Source: an uncultured Collinsella sp.
GTDB lineage: Bacteria; Actinomycetota; Coriobacteriia; Coriobacteriales; Coriobacteriaceae
NCBI GenBank assembly: GCA_902490325.1
Contig: CABUDJ010000098.1
Span: 1-5,160 of the forward strand
Direction: 5' to 3'
Length of the DNA: 5,160 nucleotides
The notes under the pieces were generated by a model. That model made no database searches and was not told the origin of the DNA. It saw only the letters and a list, made by a program, of their open reading frames with translations. Shown piece by piece: positions 1-5,086 of the stretch. Made by a program: the position numbers and the translations under genes. The first letter of the stretch is position 1. Each line of letters starts with the position of its first letter.

Positions 1-793
1 CCGAGGCATCACGCTCACCAGCGAGCCGCAGCTGATGCTCGACAGGGGCACATCCGTCATTTTTGTAATGAGCCGCGTAGTACTGCGCGATGCTGGCGTT
101 CATCTCGCTGCCATTGCGATGGCGCTCAAACTGGCGTCTGCAGGTCTCGATGATCTTTGCTACCGACTTGGGTGCCGTCGCGGGAACAAGGGCGAGATAG
201 CCCTCAAATAGCTCGTTGATGCTCAGGAGGCACAGCAGGTCGATTAGCGTCCTTATGGCTGTTCCCTCGGCAGAAAAATGCGCGGTCATGCGGTTATATC
301 GGTTGCGGTCGACGATGGCCGCATGGGGTCTTGGAGTTTTCTGCCCCGTGGTCCCGGGCTTTTGCCGCGCCTGTGTATTGAGCTCGACGTTGCAGCGCTT
401 GAGGCCGTCCAACGGAAGGAACAGTGCGGTGCGCAGGGTGTTCCGCTTGCTTTCGAGTTCATGACGCTCGTCGGGTTCCCATTCGAGCTTGAGTTTCGTG
501 TCAAGCGCCGTAAGCATATGGGCTAGGCAGCCTACGGTAAGAACGTACGAATCGTTGTCGCGTTTTGGGGCATAGGGGTCTGTCAGCTTGCGAATGTCGG
601 GGTCGCCCATGATCTTTGTGCAGCGCTTCAGCAGTTGAGGGTGGTCGGCCAAGATCGTCGCGAGCGGTAGCGACGCGTAGTTCTTGATGGTCGCGGCGGC
701 AAAGGCGGCGTCATATTCGTTTGCATATGCTCGCTCAATGCGGGCATCCAGAATGCTTTTCTTATCGCCGTCTTCAGCGTGGTGGTTTGTCAT
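1..793 (-). CDS. hypothetical protein, 3' end beyond window (partial)
   Basis: An uninterrupted leftward frame runs from an ATG at 793 to the first base of the window, giving 264 residues with no stop; the C-terminus lies outside. The start is supported by GGAG at 799-802 with a 5-nt spacer. I do not recognise the family. The N-terminus (MTNHHAEDGDKK) is polar, with no signal peptide. Residues about 12-130 look helical and charged (for example AHMLTALDTKLKLEWEPDER). A Pro/Gly/Lys/Gln-rich linker covers about 131-147. A second helical part follows, with a short hydrophobic stretch near 172-183 (TLIDLLCLLSIN) that is too short and mixed for a confident membrane segment. Basic, Tyr/Arg-rich patches (DRNRYNRM, ETCRRQFERHR) could contact nucleic acid or a partner, but that is only a guess. 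It is divergent from the sugar-enzyme genes and separated from them by about 770 bases. An in-frame upstream ATG at 949 has no visible ribosome binding site. Confidence 0.8.
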   Translation of the reverse strand, partial: MTNHHAEDGDKKSILDARIERAYANEYDAAFAAATIKNYASLPLATILADHPQLLKRCTKIMGDPDIRKLTDPYAPKRDNDSYVLTVGCLAHMLTALDTKLKLEWEPDERHELESKRNTLRTALFLPLDGLKRCNVELNTQARQKPGTTGQKTPRPHAAIVDRNRYNRMTAHFSAEGTAIRTLIDLLCLLSINELFEGYLALVPATAPKSVAKIIETCRRQFERHRNGSEMNASIAQYYAAHYKNDGCAPVEHQLRLAGERDAS

Positions 794-810
794 AGCTTCT
801 CCAATCGGTT

Positions 811-880
811 GATGTTCGTGCTGTTTGTTGATGTGTTGGTTGTCGTGAGTGATGTGCTTGCCGTGGGTGATGTGCTGACG
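811..880. repeat. degenerate ~18-nt tandem repeat with GATGTG core
   Basis: GATGT[G/T] cores begin at 811, 830, 851 and 869, spaced 18-21 bases. The last two units, 845-862 and 863-880, are adjacent, 18 nt each, and identical at 14 of 18 positions. On the minus strand this is a C/A-rich, G-poor leader just upstream of the hypothetical gene's ribosome binding site. There it reads in frame as a His-rich string (HITHGKHITHDNQHIN). It could be an unstructured leader, a protein-binding array or a rarely used N-terminal extension; the sequence does not decide. Confidence 0.55.
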
Positions 881-910
881 TTGGGGTGCTATGCGGTTTT
901 CAATGAGCCC

Positions 911-1005
911 GTGAGGCAGTTGCTGCAGGGGCGGGATGGAACGGCCCATGCAAGGCGGAAGGCATTGTGCTCAAAATCGAGACAGCAATGCCCCGGGTGC
1001 CTCAC
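911..1005. other. nested inverted repeat (possible structured RNA or cruciform)
   Basis: The outer arms GTGAGGCA (911-918) and TGCCTCAC (998-1005) are perfect 8-bp inverted repeats. Inside lies a second hairpin: GGCATTG (961-967) pairs with CAATGCC (986-992), then an internal loop (968-969 against 982-985), then CTC/GAG (970-972, 979-981) closing an AAAATC loop. No T-run follows on either strand, so it is not a standard terminator. It lies in the probable 5' leader or promoter zone of the leftward gene. Confidence 0.4.
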
Positions 1006-1111
1006 ATGTGGCAGTTACCTCATTAAGTTGTCATTGCGTTTGGGGCTGTACTTTGCCGATCTTCTTTCTCTTACACGCTAAAAACTGAAACTTCATATGC
1101 TCGATCTACTT

Positions 1112-1131
1112 AAAACCGCAACGGCGGTCTT
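1112..1131 (-). terminator. possible weak intrinsic terminator
   Basis: On the minus strand AAGACCGC (1131-1124) pairs with GCGGTTTT (1119-1112) around a CGTT loop: 8 pairs including one G-U, with the T-run forming the 3' arm. Read on the plus strand the hairpin has one mismatch and is followed by CTTTTATC, so it could act in both directions. No real gene ends next to it, so its role is uncertain. Confidence 0.35.
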
Positions 1132-1316
1132 TTATCAACTTATATGTCGGAACGCGTCTTTGCAAGTACTTTTTTGCCTTTGTTTCAAATGGGGTGGTTT
1201 TGCAACCGTCACGCGCCACGCTATGCGAACGTGCCCCGGCTCGGATAAGATGGTGCGATCGAGTTCTACCGCGCTCACCGCAAGTGGTCTTTGCTGCTGA
1301 GATAGGTCATGGCCGA

Positions 1317-1350
1317 AAGGGGCCCGCATCCCAACAGATACGGGCCCCTT
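1317..1350 (+). terminator. GC-rich hairpin, probable terminator upstream of the aldolase gene
   Basis: AAGGGGCCCG (1317-1326) and CGGGCCCCTT (1341-1350) form a perfect 10-bp stem around a 14-nt loop. The trailing sequence on + is GCTATTT, a weak T-tract; on - only TT(T) follows, so direction is uncertain. No supported gene ends at it. It may terminate an untranslated transcript from the intergenic region, or shield the aldolase unit from upstream transcription. Confidence 0.5.
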
Positions 1351-1384
1351 GCTATTTAAATGGGCATGAGGGTGTATTGAGGGG

Positions 1385-1414
1385 GGATGCCTTGCTGTCG
1401 GCATCCGCATGCGG
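1385..1414. promoter_or_regulatory. hairpin plus palindrome in aldolase upstream region
   Basis: GGATGCC (1385-1391) and GGCATCC (1400-1406) form a 7-bp stem with an 8-nt loop. The right arm overlaps the perfect 10-bp palindrome CCGCATGCGG (1405-1414), giving two mutually exclusive pairings. No T-run follows. Confidence 0.35.
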
Positions 1415-1427
1415 TGCCATTCGCTGT

Positions 1428-1447
1428 CCGTAAATATACGTTTACGG
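1428..1447. promoter_or_regulatory. operator-like dyad upstream of the aldolase gene
   Basis: CCGTAAA (1428-1434) and TTTACGG (1441-1447) are perfect 7-bp inverted arms around TATACG. The AT-rich 20-bp dyad sits 119 bases before the ATG. It has the size and symmetry of a repressor site, and its GTAAACG half (minus strand, 1445-1439) recurs in the palindrome before the Cof gene at 2321-2327. The cognate regulator is unknown. Confidence 0.4.
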
Positions 1448-1470
1448 CTAATTTCATACCACTTGTCGGA

Positions 1471-1491
1471 ATGCGGACGCTGTCCTTGCAT
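1471..1491. promoter_or_regulatory. hairpin in aldolase leader region
   Basis: ATGCGGAC (1471-1478) pairs with GTCC (1482-1485) and GCAT (1488-1491), leaving a 2-nt TT bulge and a GCT loop. A CGCTGTCC octamer occurs here (1479-1486) and also at 1422-1429, a direct repeat across the region. Confidence 0.3.
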
Positions 1492-1508
1492 GCCGGGCGT
1501 ACATTGAA

Positions 1509-1532
1509 CGTGGTTTTTCGCGTGAAACCACG
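1509..1532. promoter_or_regulatory. strong dyad just before the aldolase ribosome binding site
   Basis: CGTGGTTT (1509-1516) and AAACCACG (1525-1532) are perfect 8-bp inverted arms around an 8-nt loop. The dyad ends 21 bases before the AAGGAGG at 1554-1560. That position suits an operator overlapping the transcription start, or a leader-RNA hairpin influencing translation. Confidence 0.45.
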
Positions 1533-1566
1533 AATCGGTTGTCAGCTCCGAACAAGGAGGCCCAGC

Positions 1567-2241
1567 ATGACGCTTGCCAAACCCATCAATAAATACATCG
1601 ACTATATCGATGCCCCCGAGGACACGTTTGAGCAGTATGTCGAGAAGGCGTTAAAGTACAACTTTCGCTGCGTATTTGCGAACCTGCAGGAGTACGAGAC
1701 GGGCCGCGCCATGCTCGAGGGCTCTGACATCATCCTTGCCGGCGCTATCGACTTTCCCCAGGGCACTATGACGCTTGAGGAGAAGCTTGCGAGGTTTGAG
1801 GAATACGCTGCGTGTGGCTTTACCGAGATTGACTACGTTTTGAATCAGGAGTCGGTTGAGAACCGCGATTTTGATGCCATCGAGCGCGAGATGACTACCA
1901 TTGCTGATTTTTGTCGCGCGCATGGCATCACTGACAAGGTGATCGTCGAGATGTGCAAACTGGACGGCGACGACGCCGCCAAGCGCCGTGTATGCGAGAT
2001 CGCGCTGGAGGCCAAGCCGGGATTCCTTAAGACATCGACTGGCAGAAGCTTTGGCGGTGCTAAGCTCGAGGACGTGCGGCTGATGCACGAGGTGCTCGGC
2101 GATGCCGTGGCAATCAAGGCGGCGGGCGGTATCCATAATTACGAAGAGGCTTGCGCATTCATCGAGGCCGGCGCCAGCGCGTTAGGTGCATCGGCGGGCA
2201 TCGCGATCGTCGAGGGCACACCGACGGATGAGCGTCGCTAG
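1567..2241 (+). CDS. deoC: deoxyribose-phosphate aldolase-like protein (DeoC family, divergent)
   Basis: This 224-residue TIM-barrel aldolase matches the usual length of short bacterial DeoC proteins. Family enzymes cleave 2-deoxyribose 5-phosphate to glyceraldehyde 3-phosphate and acetaldehyde in the cytosol. Visible catalytic elements are TEIDYV with Asp89, FLKTSTG with the Schiff-base Lys155, and AIKAAGGI with Lys184, corresponding to E. coli Asp102, Lys167 and Lys201. DFPQG (62-66) and SFGGAKLEDV (161-170) also fit. Several normally conserved positions differ: the N-terminal IDHTLL-type motif reads IDYIDA (11-16), VCVNP-like reads VFANL (36-40), GGIR reads GGIH, and RIGTS-like reads ALGAS. 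The substrate may therefore differ from the classical one. The ATG at 1567 is chosen because AAGGAGG (1554-1560) lies 6 nt upstream; an in-frame ATG at 1387 would translate the hairpin-rich leader. The Cof-type phosphatase gene follows after 149 bases. Confidence 0.88.
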   Translation: MTLAKPINKYIDYIDAPEDTFEQYVEKALKYNFRCVFANLQEYETGRAMLEGSDIILAGAIDFPQGTMTLEEKLARFEEYAACGFTEIDYVLNQESVENRDFDAIEREMTTIADFCRAHGITDKVIVEMCKLDGDDAAKRRVCEIALEAKPGFLKTSTGRSFGGAKLEDVRLMHEVLGDAVAIKAAGGIHNYEEACAFIEAGASALGASAGIAIVEGTPTDERR

Positions 2242-2315
2242 CAGACGTATTTGACCTGAGCGATAAAGCTTCACGACCACACGCCGTTCATGTTCGGGAC
2301 AATATGACATTTTTC

Positions 2316-2328
2316 CCGTTGTAAACGG
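2316..2328. promoter_or_regulatory. short palindrome in gap before the Cof gene
   Basis: CCGTT (2316-2320) and AACGG (2324-2328) flank GTA, a 13-bp dyad in the 149-base gap between the aldolase and Cof genes. The GTAAACG part is shared (as reverse complement) with the dyad at 1428-1447. A TATGAT box at 2348-2353 could be a -10 element, but I see no matching -35. No terminator hairpin is visible in this gap, so transcription from the aldolase gene may continue through it. Confidence 0.25.
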
Positions 2329-2390
2329 AGTCGCGATGGGTGTTCTGTATGATGGCTCAGACAAGGTTGTTCAATGACAGGGAGGCATAT

Positions 2391-3233
2391 ATGGCAATCA
2401 AAGCCATCGCGATGGATATCGACGGTACGCTCACCAACGATCAGAAAGTGATTAGCCCGCGTACGCGCGAGAAGCTGCTCGCGGCGCAGGAGTCGGGCAT
2501 TAAGCTCATTTTGGCTTCGGGCCGTCCCGCATGGGGGCTGCACGCCTTGGCGCAAGAGCTCGACCTTCAAAACCATGACGGTCTGCTGGTGGCCTTTAAC
2601 GGCGCACACGTCGTCGATGCCCAGACCGACGAGGTGCTGTTCGATCAGGCTATGCCTGCCGACGAATTGCATCGCCTGATTGATCACCTGCGTAATTTTG
2701 ACGTGATCCCTATGATTTCGCTCGGTCGCGATTTGCACGTCGAGGACTCGTACCATTGCATGATCACGCTGCCTGACGGCTCGCAGAAGAATATCGTCAA
2801 GTATGAGCGCGACGCGTGCGATCTTAAGATTCGCGAGGTGGAGAGCCTGCATGAGGTCGCTGATGCTTATCCCGTGGACAAGCTGCTGACGGCGGGCGAT
2901 CCGGCCTACCTGCAGGCGCATTACGAGGAGATGTATGCGCCCTTTAAGCAGACGCTTTCGGGCATGTTTACGGCCGACTGGTACTTTGAGTACACGGCGC
3001 CCGGTATCGACAAGGCCCGCGCACTCGAGGGTGCCCTGCCCAAGCTCGGCATCGATGCCAGTGAGGTCGTATCGTTTGGCGACGGCCAGAACGACAAGTC
3101 CATGATTGAGTGGGCCGGCACCGGTGTTGCCATGGGTAACGCCGTCGAAGAGGTTAAGGCTGTAGCCCAGATGGTGACCGCCGATAACAACGAAGATGGC
3201 ATTGCGGTGACGCTGGATAAGCTGCTGGGTTAG
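2391..3233 (+). CDS. Cof-type HAD-IIB family phosphatase
   Basis: This 280-residue cytosolic HAD-superfamily hydrolase of the Cof/YidA type is close to the family's usual 270 or so. The family dephosphorylates sugar phosphates and related small metabolites using Mg2+. Motif I is MDIDGTLT, with nucleophile Asp9 and acid/base Asp11. Motif II is LASGRP, with Ser43. The type-II cap lies roughly at residues 85-190. Motif III lysine is Lys208 in GIDKARAL, and motif IV is SFGDGQND (Asp231, Asn234, Asp235). A late GVAMGNAVEEVK is typical of the group. The ATG at 2391 is preferred because GGAGG (2381-2385) stands 5 nt upstream and the protein then begins at the usual distance from motif I; the in-frame ATG at 2340 adds 17 atypical residues and lacks a good site. 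The physiological substrate cannot be told from sequence. Confidence 0.93.
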   Translation: MAIKAIAMDIDGTLTNDQKVISPRTREKLLAAQESGIKLILASGRPAWGLHALAQELDLQNHDGLLVAFNGAHVVDAQTDEVLFDQAMPADELHRLIDHLRNFDVIPMISLGRDLHVEDSYHCMITLPDGSQKNIVKYERDACDLKIREVESLHEVADAYPVDKLLTAGDPAYLQAHYEEMYAPFKQTLSGMFTADWYFEYTAPGIDKARALEGALPKLGIDASEVVSFGDGQNDKSMIEWAGTGVAMGNAVEEVKAVAQMVTADNNEDGIAVTLDKLLG

Positions 3234-3256
3234 AATCGCCGATTAATGCATGGCTC

Positions 3257-3282
3257 GGGCGCCTGCTTGCGGGCGTCCTTTT
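3257..3282 (+). terminator. intrinsic terminator between the two HAD genes
   Basis: GGGCGCCTG (3257-3265) pairs with CGGGCGTCC (3270-3278) around a CTTG tetraloop: 9 pairs including two G-U. TTTTGTT follows immediately. It begins 23 bases after the Cof stop, and its T-run ends 3-5 bases before the ribosome binding site of the next gene. It therefore probably ends most Cof transcripts while allowing some read-through into the next gene. Confidence 0.78.
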
Positions 3283-3297
3283 GTTAGGGAGGGTGCC

Positions 3298-3957
3298 GTG
3301 TCCGCATTTCCGTTCGACGCCGTTATCTTTGACATGGACGGCGTCATTGTCGATACCGAGTATTACTACTTGGGCGAGACTGCCGCGTTTGCCAAGGAGC
3401 TTGGGCTTAATCTGACTCAAGAGGAGTTGAATGGGCAGGTCGGTACCTCGCATCAGTTCTTCCTGCATATGCTGGTCGATTGGTTTGAGCGCGCCGGTAA
3501 GGGGCACTTCACTGGCGAGGAAGCGTTGGCCCGTTGGGACGAGTGGGCGCATAAGCGTCCGCGTGACTATCAGGCTTTGATTAACCCAGGCGCCGTGGAT
3601 ACGATTCGAGAGCTGCCGCGCCGTGGCGTTCGCGTGGCGCTTGCCAGCTCGTCTCCCATGGTTAGCATCGAGGAAGTGCTCAACGCATGCGGGCTGTCTG
3701 ATGCCTTTGAGTATGTGGTGAGCGGCGAGCAGTTTAAGGAGAGCAAACCCGAGCCCGACATCTACCTGCATGCGCTGGACCTGCTGGGGCTGCCCGCGAA
3801 TCGCTGCTGCTGCGTTGAGGATTCCGTTCCGGGCATTACCGCGGGTAAGCGAGCCGGCCTGACGGTTATTGCCAAGCGCGAGGAGCGCTTTGGCTTTAGC
3901 CAGGATGCCGCGGACAAGATTATCGGCCAGCTGCCGGAGCTGCTGGAACTCGCGTAG
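3298..3957 (+). CDS. HAD-IA family hydrolase, beta-phosphoglucomutase-like
   Basis: This 219-residue HAD-superfamily subfamily IA protein has a helical cap between motifs I and II, as in beta-phosphoglucomutases and small sugar-phosphate phosphatases. Motif I is VIFDMDGVIVDTE (Asp12 nucleophile, Asp14). Motif II is ALASSSP (Ser117). Motif III is ESKPEPDIY (Lys150), and motif IV is CVEDSVPGI (Glu174, Asp175). All catalytic residues are present. Mutase and phosphatase cannot be separated by eye. I choose the GTG at 3298 because GGAGG (3288-3292) is 5 nt upstream and motif I then lies at the normal distance from the N-terminus. The in-frame ATG at 3250 would make the terminator hairpin at 3257-3282 part of the coding sequence. 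A Cys-Cys-Cys run (170-172) before motif IV is unusual. The FrlD-like kinase gene follows after 59 bases. Confidence 0.92.
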   Translation: MSAFPFDAVIFDMDGVIVDTEYYYLGETAAFAKELGLNLTQEELNGQVGTSHQFFLHMLVDWFERAGKGHFTGEEALARWDEWAHKRPRDYQALINPGAVDTIRELPRRGVRVALASSSPMVSIEEVLNACGLSDAFEYVVSGEQFKESKPEPDIYLHALDLLGLPANRCCCVEDSVPGITAGKRAGLTVIAKREERFGFSQDAADKIIGQLPELLELA

Positions 3958-3971
3958 ATTCTGGGCGGCAT

Positions 3972-3984
3972 TGTTGTCACAACA
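3972..3984. promoter_or_regulatory. short palindrome before the kinase gene
   Basis: TGTTG (3972-3976) and CAACA (3980-3984) flank TCA, a perfect 5-bp dyad in the 59-base gap before the kinase ATG. It overlaps TTGTCA (3974-3979), and CATAAG lies 18 bases further on, a weak promoter-like pair. A start from it would fall almost on the ribosome binding site, so this may be only a small hairpin. Confidence 0.2.
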
Positions 3985-4016
3985 GTGGTTCCGTTGGCAT
4001 AAGAGAGGGGCGCGCT

Positions 4017-4880
4017 ATGGCATTTAACGTGAGCGCACTGGGGTTTGGCGACAACGTCGTCGACCGCTACGAGCATATTCGCACGATGTATCCGGGTGGC
4101 AATGCGGTGAACTTTGCCGTGTATGCCAAGAAATGCGGAGCCGCGCGCTCCGCGTATATGGGCATCTTTGGTAATGACGCTGCTGCCGAGCACGTGATTG
4201 CGAGTCTTGAGGATGAGGACGTTGAACTAGCCAAATGCAAGCAGCTCATCGGTGAGAATGGTGCTGCGCGCGTGACCGTCGTTAACGGCGACCGTGTTTT
4301 CCTTGGCTCCAATGAGGGTGGCATCCGTGGTGATACTCGCTATGTGCTCGATCGCTTTGACCTTGCGTACATGAAGCAGTTCGACGTAGTCCACTCGGGC
4401 AACTATTGCTTTACCGAGCGCGAACTTCCCAAGTTGAAGGCCGCGGGCATCACGGTTTCGTTTGACTTCTCGGACGATTCGACCGACGAGTACTACGAGC
4501 AGATTGCTCCCTACGTTGACTTCGCATTCTTTAGCGCGGCAGACGCCGCGAGCGAGGATGAGATTCGCGAGCGTCTGGCATGGGTGAGGGGTCTAGGTCC
4601 GCGTTTCGTATCGGCAACGGCTGGCGCTGAGGGCTGCATTGCCTATGATGGCGATCGTTATTACCGCCAACTGGCTAAACCGGTAACGGATTTGAAGGAC
4701 ACCATGGGTGCGGGCGACTCGTTCCTGGCTTCGTTCCTGATGTGTTATCTCGATTCCGCCAAGCGTGGCGAGGATGGTGCCGAGGCCATCGAGCGTGCAC
4801 TCGACTTTGCTGCCGGGTTTGCCTCGACCGTGTGCGGCATGGAAGGCTCCTGGGGCCATGGAGTGCCGATTTCCGAATAG
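4017..4880 (+). CDS. frlD: PfkB-family sugar kinase, fructoselysine 6-kinase (FrlD)-like
   Basis: This 287-residue ribokinase/PfkB-fold kinase is slightly longer than E. coli FrlD (about 260). FrlD uses ATP to phosphorylate fructoselysine, an Amadori product, at C6. Shared signatures are GFGDNVVDRY (9-18), YPGGNAVNFAVY (25-36), NGDRVFLGSNEGG (90-102), FDVVHSGNY (122-130), SFDFSDD (148-154), DFAFFSA (168-174), the PfkB motif DTMGAGDS (228-235, catalytic base Asp234) and GSWGHG near the C-terminus. From remembered family sequence, the match to FrlD is better than to ribokinase or fructokinase, but substrate is inferred. The ATG at 4017 follows AGAGGGG (4004-4010) by 6 nt. It is the last gene of the run and probably cotranscribed with the HAD-IA gene. 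The FrlB deglycase, which would split the product into glucose 6-phosphate and lysine, is not in the window. Confidence 0.9.
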   Translation: MAFNVSALGFGDNVVDRYEHIRTMYPGGNAVNFAVYAKKCGAARSAYMGIFGNDAAAEHVIASLEDEDVELAKCKQLIGENGAARVTVVNGDRVFLGSNEGGIRGDTRYVLDRFDLAYMKQFDVVHSGNYCFTERELPKLKAAGITVSFDFSDDSTDEYYEQIAPYVDFAFFSAADAASEDEIRERLAWVRGLGPRFVSATAGAEGCIAYDGDRYYRQLAKPVTDLKDTMGAGDSFLASFLMCYLDSAKRGEDGAEAIERALDFAAGFASTVCGMEGSWGHGVPISE

Positions 4881-4886
4881 GTGAGC

Positions 4887-4922
4887 AGTCCCGGGGAGTC
4901 GAATTGTCGCCTCCCTGGGACT
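4887..4922 (+). terminator. long hairpin after the kinase gene, no T-tract
   Basis: AGTCCC-G-GGGAG (4887-4898) pairs with CTCCC-T-GGGACT (4911-4922): 12 pairs with one G-U. Inside the 12-nt loop, CGA (4900-4902) and TCG (4907-4909) can add three more. It starts 7 bases after the kinase stop, the right place for a terminator or a 3'-end stabilising stem. What follows is CCATGGACAAAAAATG, not a T-run, so intrinsic termination is doubtful. The A-run would give a T-run upstream, not downstream, on the minus strand. Confidence 0.4.
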
Positions 4923-4951
4923 CCATGGACAAAAAATGCTAAATATGAGTA

Positions 4952-4972
4952 CTGTCACTAATTTAGTAACAG
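4952..4972. promoter_or_regulatory. near-perfect 21-bp palindrome (putative operator)
   Basis: CTGTCACTAA (4952-4961) and TTAGTAACAG (4963-4972) are inverted arms around a single T, matching at 9 of 10 positions (C versus T at arm position 5). It lies in AT-rich DNA beyond the kinase gene. Size and symmetry fit a dimeric repressor site. It resembles none of the named operators I can recall closely enough to assign. Confidence 0.5.
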
Positions 4973-5034
4973 CGAAATTAAGCTTTTGAGGGCCTAGTTG
5001 GGTGTCTGCGAGCGATTAAAACCTGCTAAAAATG

Positions 5035-5064
5035 ACTTTAACCACCTTAAAGTGCCTTGATAAT
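5035..5064 (+). promoter_or_regulatory. inverted repeat next to a -10-like box (putative regulated promoter)
   Basis: ACTTTAA (5035-5041) and TTAAAGT (5047-5053) are perfect 7-bp inverted arms around CCACC. GATAAT (5059-5064) resembles a -10 box, and the -35 position would fall inside the left arm, though no good TTGACA is present. An AT-rich tract (5015-5040) precedes it. The arrangement suggests a regulator covering a rightward promoter whose gene is beyond the window. Confidence 0.4.
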
Positions 5065-5086
5065 GGATGGCTGTACGGTCGCGCGC

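Larger units (their letters stand above)
794..1566. other. long divergent intergenic region without a supported gene
   Basis: These 773 bases separate the leftward hypothetical gene from the rightward aldolase gene. They hold a GATGTG-cored repeat (811-880), a nested inverted repeat (911-1005), a short hairpin with flanking A/T runs (1112-1131), a 10-bp GC-rich terminator-like hairpin (1317-1350) and a chain of dyads leading to the aldolase start (1385-1532). The open frames here (779-1081, 1097-1300 and 1194-1433 on +; 1135-1491 on -) lack good ribosome binding sites. They run through the hairpins, and their translations look non-biological. I could not point to a clear -35/-10 pair for either flanking gene. 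Confidence 0.6.

Noticed and set aside
779..1081. Rightward open frame of 100 codons reading VSDVLAVGDVLT over the repeat
   Set aside because: It overlaps the start of the well-supported leftward gene, lacks a ribosome binding site, and its apparent protein repeat is a by-product of the DNA repeat.
1135..1491. Leftward open frame of 118 codons ending beside the hairpin at 1112-1131
   Set aside because: It reads through the perfect hairpin 1317-1350 and the aldolase leader dyads, has no clear ribosome binding site, and gives an odd composition rich in His, Pro, Arg and Ser. The nearby hairpin kept me from dismissing it outright.
1387..1566. Upstream ATG extension of the aldolase frame (60 extra codons)
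   Set aside because: The extra part would translate several dyads, has no ribosome binding site, and DeoC proteins start where the 1567 ATG places them; AAGGAGG lies 6 nt before 1567.
2340..2390. Upstream ATG for the Cof gene
   Set aside because: It adds 17 residues unlike the family N-terminus, whereas the ATG at 2391 has GGAGG at 5 nt spacing.
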